In this document: positions 29,885 through 40,961 of the stretch, piece after piece
Position numbering within the stretch: position 1 is the first letter of the stretch
Layout: each line of letters opens with the position of its first letter
Assembly (NCBI RefSeq): GCF_004361735.1
Contig: NZ_SNVV01000006.1
Coordinates: 1 to 64,000 of the forward strand
DNA: 64,000 nt
Source of the DNA: Azoarcus indigens
GTDB lineage: Bacteria > Pseudomonadota > Gammaproteobacteria > Burkholderiales > Rhodocyclaceae
Direction: 5' to 3'
Notes under the pieces: generated by a model
What the model was told of the DNA's origin: nothing
Database searches by the model: none
Seen by the model: only the letters and a program-made list of their open reading frames with translations
Made by a program: the position numbers and the translations under genes

Positions 29885-32800
29885 ATGTCTGCCCTCGACA
29901 CTTACACCGAATCCGACATCAGCGACTGGCTGGGCCAGCGCGAGGTGGACAAGGCTCGCCCCTATCTGGACGACGTCTCCAGCCTGGAACGCAACGGCGG
30001 CCTGCTGCTCGCCAAGGTGCGCGGCACCCGGCCAGCGCCCTACCGGGTGGTGGTGCAGATACGCGACGACAACTGGCGCGGCCGCTATGTGCTGTCGCAA
30101 TGCACCTGTCCGGTGGGGCGCAACTGCAAGCACGCTGCTGCCGCCATGCTCGCCTGGCTGGCCCAGCGCCAGGACCCCAACCGCGCCAGCCCAGAAGTGC
30201 TGGCCTGGGTCGATGCCTTCCGCCAGAGCGCTGCACCGGGTAAGGCCCGCGCCAAGCCCTCCCTCCACACCCTGCACTACGTCCTGCTCTACCGCAGCCA
30301 TCTGCAGCAGTACGTAGTGACCTTCTACAAGGTACGCAACGGTCAGGACGGCGGCATTCGCGCCCATGAACCCTGGGCGTCCCTGGAACGGGCGCTGGCC
30401 TCGCCGCCTAGCTTCGTCAACGAGCAGGACCTCGAGATCCTGCGTCTGCTATGGGCCCAGCGACCTCGAGGCTGGACCGCCACCGACGCCTACCCGGTCG
30501 CCGGCCGGCATGCCACCGCCGTGCTTGAACATTTGCTCAATTGCGGCCGCGCTCACGCCGAACGCATGGACAACCCGGCGCTCCACCTTGGCAGCAACCG
30601 GCCAGGAAGACTGGAGTGGGTGAGCGTGGACAAGGGCAGGGTCGCTCCGCAGCTGCAGTTCATTCCCGCCGCCGCCATTCTCAATAGCGAGCCGCCGTGG
30701 TATCTGGACAAAGAGCGCCAGGAAGCAGGCCCAGTCAGCTGTGACATTCCGCCTGCTCAGCTCGGCCAACTGCTGGCGCTGCCACCGTTGTCCCCGGTGG
30801 AAACCGAGCTGGTCGCCGGCGCCCTTGCCGAACTCGCCCCCTCGCTGCCACAACCGCGTACTGCCGGCGGCCCCCCGCTACGCCTGTCCGGCCCACCGGT
30901 GCCGGTGCTCTCGCTGGCAACGCTGCCGGTATTTGGCGCCTCCTACCGCGACTACCCGCGCGGCCCGCTCGCTGCTTTCGACTACGCCACCATCGCCTTC
31001 CGCTACGGCCCGCTCACCGTTCCCGCTGGCGACACCGCGCTCTATCACGCCCTCGCCGATGGCCGCAGCGTGCGCCTGCAGCATGACGAAAAGGCGGAAT
31101 CGGCCGCCCTGCAGCGCCTGAGCCGCCTGGGCTTCGCCCGCGTCCCTCCCTCCAAGCTGCATCCCCGCATCACGCCGCTACCGCCCGGCATGCAAGGGCT
31201 GGCCTCCGAATCCGCCTGGCCACACTTCGTCGCCGATGCCCTGCCCGCGCTGCAAGCCTCGGGCTGGGAAATCGACATGCCGGCGGATTTCCGCCACCGC
31301 GCGCTGGACATCGACGACATCATCCTCGATGTGGATGAGGCCGCCGACGGCTGGCTGGACATCTCGCCCGGCATAGAGGTGCAAGGCCGGCCGGTGGCGC
31401 TGGCGCCGCTGCTCGCCGAACTTTTCGCGCTGGACCCGCGCTGGCTGTCCGGTGGGCTGGAGGGGATAGACGACGGCGAGCCCGTGCTGCTGCACCACGA
31501 GGAACTCGGCCGCCTGCGCCTTCCCGCCGGCCGGCTGAAACCCCTGGTGCGGGCGCTGGTGGATCTCTTCGACCAGCCCTCCACCACCCTGCGTGTCTCC
31601 CGCCTGGACGCCAGCCGCCTCGCCGCACTGGAGCTGCCCGGCCGCGGCACCGCCCTGCTGGAAGCGCTCGCCGCCCGCCTCAGCAAGGCCAGCGGCCTCG
31701 TCGCGGTTCCCACGCCAACCGGCTTCCAGGCCGAGCTGCGCCCTTACCAGCTGGAAGGCCTGGCCTGGCTGCAGCACCTGCTGCGCCATGACCTCGCCGG
31801 CATCCTCGCCGACGACATGGGCCTGGGCAAAACAGCGCAGACCATCGCACACCTGCTCACCGAGAAGAACGCCGGCCGCCTCGCCCAGCCGGCGCTGGTG
31901 GTGCTACCCACCTCGCTGGTATTCAACTGGCAGGCCGAAGCCGCGCGCTTCGCCCCCTCGCTGCGGGTGCTCGCCCTGCATGGCAACCGGCGCCAGCACC
32001 GCTTCGACCAGCTGGACGAAGCCGACATCGCCCTCACCACCTACCCGCTGCTGTGGCGCGATGCCGAAGCCCTGCAGGCACGGCAATGGAGCCTGCTGAT
32101 CCTGGACGAAGCGCAGACGGTGAAAAACGCCGCCAGCAAGGGCGCCCAGGTGCTGCGGCAACTGAATGCACGCCATCGCCTCGCCCTCACCGGCACGCCG
32201 CTGGAAAACCACCTGGGCGAACTCTGGGCGCAGTTCGACCTGCTGCTGCCCGGCTTCCTCGGCGACCAGAAACACTTCGCCAAGACCTGGCGCACACCGA
32301 TAGAGAAGCATGGCGACGGCGTGCGCCGTGCCCTGCTCGCAGCCCGCATCAAGCCCTTCATCCTGCGCCGGCGCAAGGAGGACGTGGCGCGCGAACTGCC
32401 CGACAAGACCGTGATCGTGCGCAGCATCGCCCTGGAAGGCGGCCAGCGCGACCTCTACGAAACCGTACGCGCCGCCATGGACGAGAAGGTGCGCGGCGAA
32501 ATCGCGGGCAAGGGCTACGCCCGCAGCCAGATCGTGATCCTCGACGCCCTGCTCAAGTTGCGCCAGGTCTGCTGCGACCCTCGGCTGTTGCAGACGCCGG
32601 CCGCCGCGCGCGTCAAGGAGCACGCCAAGCTGGACATGCTGATGTCCCTGCTGCCGGAGCTGATCGCCGAAGGGCGCCGCATCCTGGTCTTCTCCCAGTT
32701 CACCCGGATGCTGGCGCTGATCGCCGCCGAGCTGGACAAGGCCAAGATAGGCTGGGTCAGCCTCACCGGCGAAACCCGCGACCGCCGCGTGCCGGTGGAA

Positions 32801-33142
32801 GACTTCCAGCGCGGCCGTGCGCCGGTCTTCCTCATCAGCCTCAAGGCTGGCGGCGTCGGCCTCAACCTCACCGCCGCCGACACCGTGATCCACTACGATC
32901 CCTGGTGGAATCCCGCAGCGGAAAACCAGGCCACCGACCGCGCCCACCGCATCGGCCAGGACAAGCCGGTGTTCGTGTTCAAGCTGGTCTGTGCCGGCAG
33001 CATAGAGGAACGCATCGTCGCCCTGCAGGAACGCAAATCCGCGCTTGCCGCCAGCGTGCTGTCGGAAGACGCTGACGCGCTGGCCAAATTCGGCGAAGCG
33101 GATATCGCCGCCCTGCTGGCGCCGCTGCCGCCGGACGCTTGA
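29885..33142 (+). CDS. SWIM-domain SNF2-family ATPase/helicase
   Basis: Protein of 1,085 residues. An N-terminal SWIM zinc motif (CTCPVGRNCKH, about residues 75-85) is followed by a long middle part, then the two RecA-like lobes of a Snf2/Rad54-type translocase (about 615-1075). Walker A is GILADDMGLGKTAQTIAHLL near 640, motif II is DEAQ near 738, motif III TGTPLENHLGELW, motif V LKAGGVGLNLTAAD and motif VI QATDRAHRIGQ. It probably moves on double-stranded DNA and remodels protein-DNA complexes; the target is not known. Start at 29885 agrees with the conserved N-terminus. Stands alone between convergent/divergent neighbours. Confidence 0.92.
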   Translation: MSALDTYTESDISDWLGQREVDKARPYLDDVSSLERNGGLLLAKVRGTRPAPYRVVVQIRDDNWRGRYVLSQCTCPVGRNCKHAAAAMLAWLAQRQDPNRASPEVLAWVDAFRQSAAPGKARAKPSLHTLHYVLLYRSHLQQYVVTFYKVRNGQDGGIRAHEPWASLERALASPPSFVNEQDLEILRLLWAQRPRGWTATDAYPVAGRHATAVLEHLLNCGRAHAERMDNPALHLGSNRPGRLEWVSVDKGRVAPQLQFIPAAAILNSEPPWYLDKERQEAGPVSCDIPPAQLGQLLALPPLSPVETELVAGALAELAPSLPQPRTAGGPPLRLSGPPVPVLSLATLPVFGASYRDYPRGPLAAFDYATIAFRYGPLTVPAGDTALYHALADGRSVRLQHDEKAESAALQRLSRLGFARVPPSKLHPRITPLPPGMQGLASESAWPHFVADALPALQASGWEIDMPADFRHRALDIDDIILDVDEAADGWLDISPGIEVQGRPVALAPLLAELFALDPRWLSGGLEGIDDGEPVLLHHEELGRLRLPAGRLKPLVRALVDLFDQPSTTLRVSRLDASRLAALELPGRGTALLEALAARLSKASGLVAVPTPTGFQAELRPYQLEGLAWLQHLLRHDLAGILADDMGLGKTAQTIAHLLTEKNAGRLAQPALVVLPTSLVFNWQAEAARFAPSLRVLALHGNRRQHRFDQLDEADIALTTYPLLWRDAEALQARQWSLLILDEAQTVKNAASKGAQVLRQLNARHRLALTGTPLENHLGELWAQFDLLLPGFLGDQKHFAKTWRTPIEKHGDGVRRALLAARIKPFILRRRKEDVARELPDKTVIVRSIALEGGQRDLYETVRAAMDEKVRGEIAGKGYARSQIVILDALLKLRQVCCDPRLLQTPAAARVKEHAKLDMLMSLLPELIAEGRRILVFSQFTRMLALIAAELDKAKIGWVSLTGETRDRRVPVEDFQRGRAPVFLISLKAGGVGLNLTAADTVIHYDPWWNPAAENQATDRAHRIGQDKPVFVFKLVCAGSIEERIVALQERKSALAASVLSEDADALAKFGEADIAALLAPLPPDA

Positions 33143-33870
33143 TCAGCTCGCCCCCGCTCTGCCCGCCCCGCACCAGGAAGCAGCCGACATCGCGCCCCTG
33201 TAGTTGTGGCAGGGGGTCGCCATGCCCGAACGCATGCGGACCGACGGGAACATCCTCGCAATGCCAGACGCCCGGATAGGGACAAGGCTGGCCCGAGACG
33301 GCCCGCATGCCCGGCGGCGGCTGTTCAGTCCATTGCCATTGCATGGAAGGCCATCGACCAGGGGAAGCGGTTCGCCTTCCATAACGCGGCAGCGCACCCG
33401 TGGATGGTCCGCTTTCAACCAGAGGCCGGCACGCGGCGCAGGCTCGCCGCTGGCGGCGGCAAGGGGGCCGGCGGTACTCCCCCATCTTCATGGGCAGCCA
33501 GAAGTAGAGCTATGCGGCCATGGCCAGCCGCTGATCGTGTCTATCTCTTGAGACGCGGTGGCTTGAAGGAAAGGGGGGCTGATGAGCATCGATGTGGGTT
33601 CCGATGGGGCGCTATTCGGAGAGCGGCAGATCGGCGGGGTCGAGGGGAATGCGCGGCATTTTTTCGAAGAGGCCGAGAGACCAGTTTGATGTTCCCGCCG
33701 GCGATCCTGCCTTGGCCCTTGAGGCTGTCGCCGTGCAGGAGGGTGCTGCTCTCGTGGGGCATGGCAGGCATCAAGCAGTGCGCGTGGGCCAGCCGGGGTC
33801 TTCCGGCCGCGCGGGATGCGGTAGGGCCGGCAAGCCACCCTGCCGGCCGTGGACGGCGAGAGCCCCGGGA
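33143..33870. other. Gap after hcp, possible decayed coding sequence
   Basis: No intact gene supported. On the minus strand directly downstream of hcp is a frame of about 77 codons (33774-33541) that seems to continue in a second frame (GLFEKMPRIPLDP, about 33680-33610), which would need a frameshift. A third open stretch lies at 33491-33143. A hairpin GGCCGGCA / TGCCGGCC (33825-33848) lies between hcp and these. This could be a decayed cargo gene, but nothing is recognisable. Confidence 0.3.
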
Positions 33871-34389
33871 TCAGGCTTCCTGCGGCTTGCGCCAGTCGTC
33901 GGAGGCTTCGGTGCCGGCGATGGCGTGGGTCCAGGTGATCTTGCGGTAGGCCATCGACACCTCGATCAGCTGGGTGTATTCGGCCTTGCTGGCATCCTGC
34001 GCATGCGGCATCACGGTGACGATGTCGACCACGGTGGCGTCTTCCAACTGGGTGGTGAAGAAGTGCTCCTGCTTGCCTTCGGTGGAAGTGCGGTACCACT
34101 TCACCTCCACCTTGGGCAGCATCTCGCCGGAGGCCAGGGCCTGGTACATCAGCGGCGTGGCCTTGTTCAGGGCGCTGGTGAAGATGAAGGGCTTGTGCAC
34201 CCGCTGGCCTGAGGGCTGGCCGCTTTGCGGGTCGGTGGGGGTGGCGATGCGGTGCTTGATCTCCTGCACCAGGATCTCGTCTTCATGACCTTCGACGAAG
34301 ACGTTGCCGACCGAATCGGCGGTGAAAGCGCCCTGGGTGATGTGGCCCTGGGTCTTGCCCTGGATGCTGATGTAAGCGGGAGTTGGCAT
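33871..34389 (-). CDS. hcp: Hcp, type VI secretion tube protein
   Basis: Protein of 172 residues of the Hcp family, which forms hexameric rings that stack into the inner tube of type VI secretion and carry effectors. Recognised by PAYISIQGKTQGHITQGAFT at the N-terminus, EGHEDEILVQEI, DPQSGQPSGQRVHKP and SMAYRKITWTHA near the end. The start at 34389 has AAGGA about 11 bases upstream. No sheath, baseplate or ClpV gene is in the window, so it is an orphan hcp that would depend on a system elsewhere. A sigma-54 type promoter stands at 34462-34477. Confidence 0.95.
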   Translation of the reverse strand: MPTPAYISIQGKTQGHITQGAFTADSVGNVFVEGHEDEILVQEIKHRIATPTDPQSGQPSGQRVHKPFIFTSALNKATPLMYQALASGEMLPKVEVKWYRTSTEGKQEHFFTTQLEDATVVDIVTVMPHAQDASKAEYTQLIEVSMAYRKITWTHAIAGTEASDDWRKPQEA

Positions 34390-34461
34390 GGCATTCTGTC
34401 CTTGATGAGTGGAAGCGAGGAGCCGCTGGCCCTGCTGCCGCAGGAACGGCGCCACCATCAA

Positions 34462-34477
34462 TGCAATACGCGTACCA
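34462..34477 (-). promoter_or_regulatory. Sigma-54 promoter of hcp
   Basis: The minus strand reads TGGTACGCGTATTGCA, matching TGGYACR-N4-TTGCW at every fixed position, with GG and GC 12 bases apart. The predicted start is about 60 bases before the hcp ATG. An AATGAATTCATT palindrome (34489-34500) is just upstream. RpoN control of hcp is known in other type VI systems. Confidence 0.75.
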
Positions 34478-34769
34478 CATCTATACCAAATGAATTCATT
34501 CCCAGGCTTGCCGCGGATGTCCGGCCCGGTCTCGGACACGAAGCGGAAGGCCGGCAAGCGATGCAGCAGGCCAGACCGGCGCCAGCCGGTAGAGAGATGG
34601 GCAAATGCTTGCCCGCTGCACGACAACGCTTTGATCTTCCTTGGGAAAACCCAGGCCAGCTATTGCCCGCCCGGGCAAGGCTTTGCCCAGGCCCCCTTTC
34701 CGATACCATCCCGGGCTCAAACTGGACTGCGCGCGCGGCGCCGACACCCGCGCCACTTTGCCCCCGCGG

Positions 34770-34806
34770 AAAGAGAAAGGCCCCGGCAGGAAGACCTGCC
34801 GGGGCC
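34770..34806 (-). terminator. Intrinsic terminator of the OmpA lipoprotein gene
   Basis: Perfect 12-bp stem GGCCCCGGCAGG / CCTGCCGGGGCC with a 4-base loop, followed on the minus strand by TTTCTCTTTCC, 27 bases after the gene's stop. The remaining 380 bases up to hcp (34390-34769) hold only the hcp leader and promoter. Confidence 0.9.
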
Positions 34807-34833
34807 CGCGTTCCTGCACCGCGAGCGGCCAGA

Positions 34834-35505
34834 TCAGCGCGCCGCTTCGGCGACGAAGATCTCCACCCGCCGGTTCATCGCCCGGCCGGCAGCGGTGGTG
34901 TTGTCCGCCACCGGTTCGCGCGAGCCGCGGCCGTCGATGCTGAAGCGGTTGCTGGCAACGCCGCGGTCCACCAGGTAGTCGCGCACCGCGGCGGCACGGT
35001 TCACCGACAGCGGGTTGTTCACCGCGTCGCTGCCGGTGCTGTCGGTATGGCCGACGATGCGCACCGTAGTCACCGTGTGCTGGGTCAGGCTGCTGGCGAA
35101 GCGATCCAGCACCGCCCGCATGTTGGGCTTGATGTCGTAGCGGCCGGTATCGAAGGACACGTCGCTGGGGATGTCGAGCTTGAGCTGGTTGTCGGTGGTC
35201 TGCGACACGCTGACGCCGGTGCCCTGGGTGGCGCGCTCCATTTCAGCCTTCTGCGCCTGCATGCGCTGCGACCACAGGTAGCCGCCACCGGCGCCGATGG
35301 CCGCGCCCGCCGCAGCGCCGATGGCGGTGGCTTCACCGCGATTGCCTTTGCCCGAGGTCGCCCGCCCCAGCACTGCACCGGTTACCGCTCCGATGGCAGC
35401 ACCGGTGCCGGTGTCGCGCTGGGTTTCGCTCATGCCGGCGCAGCCGTAGAGACCACTGGCGGCGATGGCGATGCAGGTGAGGCTCAGTATGCTTTTCTTG
35501 ATCAT
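34834..35505 (-). CDS. OmpA-family lipoprotein with glycine-zipper
   Basis: Protein of 223 residues. Signal peptide with lipobox SGLYGC (Cys about residue 22), then a Gly/Ala-rich zipper segment (GTGAAIGAVTGAVLG and AIGAAAGAAIGAGGGYLW, about 35-80), a short spacer, and an OmpA-like peptidoglycan-binding domain (about 110-220) with VSFDTGRYDIKP, VGHTDSTGS and AMNRRVEIFV. It should be anchored in the outer membrane and bind peptidoglycan; such proteins are often annotated YiaD-like. Start at 35505 has GGAGGT nearby. Monocistronic, with its own terminator. Confidence 0.92.
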   Translation of the reverse strand: MIKKSILSLTCIAIAASGLYGCAGMSETQRDTGTGAAIGAVTGAVLGRATSGKGNRGEATAIGAAAGAAIGAGGGYLWSQRMQAQKAEMERATQGTGVSVSQTTDNQLKLDIPSDVSFDTGRYDIKPNMRAVLDRFASSLTQHTVTTVRIVGHTDSTGSDAVNNPLSVNRAAAVRDYLVDRGVASNRFSIDGRGSREPVADNTTAAGRAMNRRVEIFVAEAAR

Positions 35506-35620
35506 GGCGGATACCTCCGTTCTTGTTCGGCTGGGGGGAATCATTCTAGGTGGCGGACGTAAGCGCCCTGTCTCACCCAACAGCACCGAGTGCAACAAAG
35601 GGTGACCAGTTCCTCGCTCC

Positions 35621-36004
35621 TCAGCCGCGCCAGGCGTTGAACAGCGCGTATCCGGCCGCCGTCAGCAGCAGCGAACCGGCCACGTGCACCACCAGATAGA
35701 CACCGAACCAGGCCCAGTCGCCGCGCTGGGCGAGCATGAAGCCTTCGGCGGAGAAGGTGGAGAAAGTGGTGAGGCCGCCGAGGAAGCCGGTGGTGAGCAG
35801 CAGCTTGATCGCCGGCGGCAACTCCGGCCAGCTGTGCACCGCGCCCAGCACCAGCCCCATCAGCAGACCGCCGAGCAGGTTGGCCGCCAGGGTACCGAGC
35901 GGAATGGGCGCGAACAGGGCATTGAGCAGCATGCCCAGCCCCCAGCGCAGCCAGGCGCCACAGGCGGCGCCTATGCCGACGGCGGCGAAAGCGGTGAGAT
36001 TCAT
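35621..36004 (-). CDS. crcB: Fluoride ion channel Fluc
   Basis: Small inner-membrane protein of 127 residues with four hydrophobic helices, working as an antiparallel dimer that exports fluoride. Family features are visible: GAACGAWLRWGLG in helix 1, GTLAANLLGG with the conserved Asn in helix 2, and TTGFLGGLTTFSTFS in helix 3 with the Phe-box. Start at 36004 (MNLTAFAAVGIGA). I looked for a fluoride riboswitch in the upstream 80 bases and saw none. Confidence 0.94.
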   Translation of the reverse strand: MNLTAFAAVGIGAACGAWLRWGLGMLLNALFAPIPLGTLAANLLGGLLMGLVLGAVHSWPELPPAIKLLLTTGFLGGLTTFSTFSAEGFMLAQRGDWAWFGVYLVVHVAGSLLLTAAGYALFNAWRG

Positions 36005-36241
36005 CGAGGCTCCGGGAGACGGTGGCGATGCATAGGGATGGGCGCAATTTACCACTGCCGTTCGGGCTGGAGCCGGGAGCGGCCGGTTGCCGCGAGATTC
36101 TTCGATGGGGCTGCTCCGGGCAGCCCCCAGGAATGCGGTGCAAACGGCATCCCCGGATCCCGTGCCGAAGCCCACGGCTGCATTCGCCCACCTGTTCCCG
36201 CCAGGCGCGGCGGACGGCACGCGACCGCCGCGCCTGGTACC

Positions 36242-37510
36242 TCAGCCCGCCGGCCCGGAGAACTCCCGCCGCAGCTGCTCGCCGAAGCCGCGCATGTCCG
36301 CCCCGCTGGGGTGCTGGAACACCCGCAGGCCAAACTCCGGCAAGATGGCCAGCAGGTGGTCGAAGATGTCCGACTGCGTGCCTTCATAGGCCACCCATGC
36401 CGTGGTGTTGGCGAAGCAGTACAGCTCCAGCGGCAGGCCGTCGGAGGTCGGGGCGAGCTGGCGCACCATCAGCGTCATGCCCTGGTGCACGCCGGGATGG
36501 CGCCGCAGGTAACGCTCGACGTAGGCGCGGAAGGTGCCGATGTTGGTGACCCGGCGGCGGTTCACCACGTCACGCTCGCCGCCGGGCAGGCTGGCGTTCC
36601 AGGCCTCCAGCTCCGCCTCCTTGGCCGGCAGGTAGCCGTCCAGCAGGGCGAAACGGTCCAGCCGGCGGCGCTCCTCGTCGGTGAGGAAGCGGATGCTGTG
36701 CTGGTCGATGAACAGGCTGCGCTTGATGCGGCGCCCGCCGGACTCCCGCATGCCGCGCCAGTTGCGGAAGGAGTCGGAGATCATCCGCTTGGTCGGGATG
36801 GTGGTGATGGTCTTGTCCCAGTTCTGCACCTTCACCGTGTGCAGGGCGATGTCGATGACGTCGCCATCGGCATTGACCTGCGGCATCTCTATCCAGTCGC
36901 CGATCCGCACCATGTCGTTGGAGCTGAGCTGCACGCTGGCCACCAGCGACAGCAGCGTGTCCTGGAAGATCAACAGCAGCACCGCCGCCATCGCCCCCAG
37001 GCCGGAGAGCAGGATCAGCGGCGAGCGGTCCACCAGGCTGGCGACGATGAGGATGGCCGCCACCACGTACACCACGATCTTCAGCACCTGCACATAGCCC
37101 TTGATCGGCCGCAGCTGGGCATCCGGCCGCCGCTGGTAGAGCGCGTTGACCAGGTTGAGCGCATTGCCCAGCGCCAGCGCCACCGTGAGCACGATGAAGG
37201 CACTGCTGACGTTCTCCACCACGGTAACCAGCGCCGGCGGCAGATTGGGCACCGCCTTCGTGCCCAGCGCCAGCACCAGCGCCGGGATGACGTTGGCGAG
37301 GCGGCTGACGATGCGGATGGGCGCAGCCTCCGGGTCGCGCGCCAGCGGCGAGCCGTCGTCCAGCATGCGGCGCAGGCCGCGCAGCAGGATGTGGCGGGTG
37401 AGCCAGTTGGCCAGCCAGGCGAGCAGCAGCAGCACACAGCTGGCGGCCAGGGCATAGGCGGCGGGGCGCTGCTCCAGCCAGGCCTGGAGCATGGCGAAAT
37501 CGTCGGTCAT
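36242..37510 (-). CDS. Mechanosensitive ion channel, MscS family (YbdG-like)
   Basis: Inner-membrane protein of 422 residues. Five hydrophobic segments (about 18-40, 72-92, 100-122, 140-160, 165-195) are followed by the MscS pore helix and beta domain (GAMAAVLLLIFQDTLLSLVA then DMVRIGDWIEMP, about 170-215), and a cytoplasmic domain with an inserted helical part typical of the YbdG/MscM group. It should open on osmotic down-shock. Start at 37510 is the first Met and precedes the first helix. It is divergent from glnS. Confidence 0.9.
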   Translation of the reverse strand: MTDDFAMLQAWLEQRPAAYALAASCVLLLLAWLANWLTRHILLRGLRRMLDDGSPLARDPEAAPIRIVSRLANVIPALVLALGTKAVPNLPPALVTVVENVSSAFIVLTVALALGNALNLVNALYQRRPDAQLRPIKGYVQVLKIVVYVVAAILIVASLVDRSPLILLSGLGAMAAVLLLIFQDTLLSLVASVQLSSNDMVRIGDWIEMPQVNADGDVIDIALHTVKVQNWDKTITTIPTKRMISDSFRNWRGMRESGGRRIKRSLFIDQHSIRFLTDEERRRLDRFALLDGYLPAKEAELEAWNASLPGGERDVVNRRRVTNIGTFRAYVERYLRRHPGVHQGMTLMVRQLAPTSDGLPLELYCFANTTAWVAYEGTQSDIFDHLLAILPEFGLRVFQHPSGADMRGFGEQLRREFSGPAG

Positions 37511-37730
37511 CGGAACTCCGGTCGGGCCGCCGCAGGGCTCGAAGCCGCATGGAAGGACGGCCAGGCTGCGACGGCAGCAGAATATTGGGGCAAAGATTAT
37601 AGCCAGCGCGCTCCCGCCGCTCCCTCGCCCGCCTTGCGGACGAAGCGGCCGGCGGCCGGGGGCGATCGGCTACAATCCCGGCCATCCGCAATCCGGCGCC
37701 GCGGCGCCCGCCCAGACTCCCTCCGACCCG

Positions 37731-39461
<1,731 letters not shown>

Positions 39462-39513
39462 GGCAGCGGACAGCGGCGGGTCCGACTCAAACCCGGCTCA
39501 CAGCCAGCGGCAC

Positions 39514-39563
39514 AAGGCCGCGGCGGAAATGCACGGCAGCACGCATTCCCGTCGCGGCCTTCT
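39514..39563 (+). terminator. Long hairpin after glnS
   Basis: A 19-bp stem (39514-39532 with 39543-39561; 17 of 19 pairs) with loop ACGGCAGCAC is followed by CTTGCGT, a weak T tract. It probably ends glnS transcription. The rest of the 335-base gap to the next gene (39562-39796) shows no feature. Confidence 0.6.
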
Positions 39564-39796
39564 TGCGTCCGGCGGCAGCCGCCGTCTATGGCGGCTGTCG
39601 GGCCCGGCCGCTGCCCAGCCCTCACGGCGCCATGCCGTCTGCACGCCGGCATTAGAATGCCGGACAGCGTTCAGTCCGCAGCGGGGGCAACCTGAAGGGG
39701 ACGCTCCCCGCTTGTTCCCGGGGCGGAGAGCAAACGCCGCCTCACCCACAGCCCCACCTCCGAGCCGCAGCCAAGCACATCCGCAAAGCCACCGCC

Positions 39797-40951
39797 ATGC
39801 CCACCCTCCGCCGCCTGCTGCCCTACGCCCTCCCCGCCGCCCTGCTGGTTCTCGCCGGCTGGTGGCTGTCACGACCGCAACCGGTGGCGGTAGTGGTGCA
39901 TGAAGTCGGCCGCGGGCCGGTGGAGGCCACGCTGTCCAACACCCGCGCCGGCGAGATCGAGGCCTGTCAGCGCACCCGCATGTCCACCATCGTCGGCGGC
40001 CGGATCGACGATCTGCTGGTCAAGGAAGGCGACCGCGTGCAGGCCGGCCAGGTGTTGATGCGGCTGTGGAACCGCGACCTGGACGCGCGCATGGCAGTCA
40101 ATCGCGCCCAGCTAGGCGCCGCCCGCGAACGCCAGCGCGAGGCCTGCAGCCTGGCCGCCAACGCCGAGCGCGAAGCCGAGCGCCAGGCCACGCTGGTGCA
40201 GCGCGGCTTCGTCTCCGCCAGCGTGGAGGAGAAGGCCCGTACCGAGGCCCGCGCCCGCCGCGCCACCTGCGCCGCCGCTGCCGCCGACATCGCCACCGCC
40301 GAAGCCCAGCTCGCCGCCACCGCCACCGACCGCGAACGCACCGTGCTGGTGGCGCCCTTCTCCGGCACCGTGGCCAAGATCACCGGCGAGCTCGGCGAAT
40401 ATGCCACGCCCTCGCCGCCGGGCGTGCCCACCCCGCCCGCCATCGACCTGATAGACGACAGCTGCCTCTACGTGAAGGCGCCGATGGACGAGGTGGACGC
40501 CCCGCGCATCCGCCCCGGCCAGCCAGTGCGCATCAGCTTCGAGGCCCTGCCGGGCCGCCACTTCGCCGGCACGGTGCGGCGCATCGCGCCCTACATCACC
40601 GCGGTGGAGAAACAGGCGCGCACGGTGGAGGTGGACGTGGATTTCGACCACCCGGACGAAGCCCGCGGCCTGCTCGTCGGCTACAGCGCCGACGTCGAGA
40701 TCGTGCTCGACCGTCGCGCCGACGTGCTGCGCATTCCCACCGCCGCGCTGCGCGAAGGCAACAAGGTGCTGGTGCTGGGCGCCGATGGCGTGCTCGCCGA
40801 GCGCGGCCTGCGTACCGGCCTCGCCAACTGGGAGCAGACCGAGGTGCTGGAAGGCCTGGCCGCCGGCGATCGGCTTGTCACCTCGCTGGAGCGGGCCGGC
40901 GTCGCCGCCGGTGCGCATGCGGTCGCCGAGCCGGCGGCCCCCGGCCGCTGA
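39797..40951 (+). CDS. Periplasmic adaptor of an efflux pump (MacA/HlyD-like)
   Basis: Membrane-fusion protein of 384 residues with one N-terminal membrane anchor (about 8-26), a lipoyl/barrel-sandwich part (GGRIDDLLVKEGDRVQAGQV about 68-88), a coiled-coil hairpin rich in Ala/Arg/Glu (about 95-175), then barrel and membrane-proximal domains (VRISFEALPG and VLRIPTAALREG). Start at 39797. It opens a four- or five-gene unit with an ABC ATPase, two FtsX-type permeases and a small secreted protein. It should bridge the permease to an outer-membrane duct encoded elsewhere. Confidence 0.9.
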   Translation: MPTLRRLLPYALPAALLVLAGWWLSRPQPVAVVVHEVGRGPVEATLSNTRAGEIEACQRTRMSTIVGGRIDDLLVKEGDRVQAGQVLMRLWNRDLDARMAVNRAQLGAARERQREACSLAANAEREAERQATLVQRGFVSASVEEKARTEARARRATCAAAAADIATAEAQLAATATDRERTVLVAPFSGTVAKITGELGEYATPSPPGVPTPPAIDLIDDSCLYVKAPMDEVDAPRIRPGQPVRISFEALPGRHFAGTVRRIAPYITAVEKQARTVEVDVDFDHPDEARGLLVGYSADVEIVLDRRADVLRIPTAALREGNKVLVLGADGVLAERGLRTGLANWEQTEVLEGLAAGDRLVTSLERAGVAAGAHAVAEPAAPGR

Positions 40952-40961
40952 GCGCGCCGCC

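Noticed and set aside
36005-36090. Fluoride riboswitch before crcB
   Set aside because: The conserved fluoride aptamer elements could not be found in the leader.
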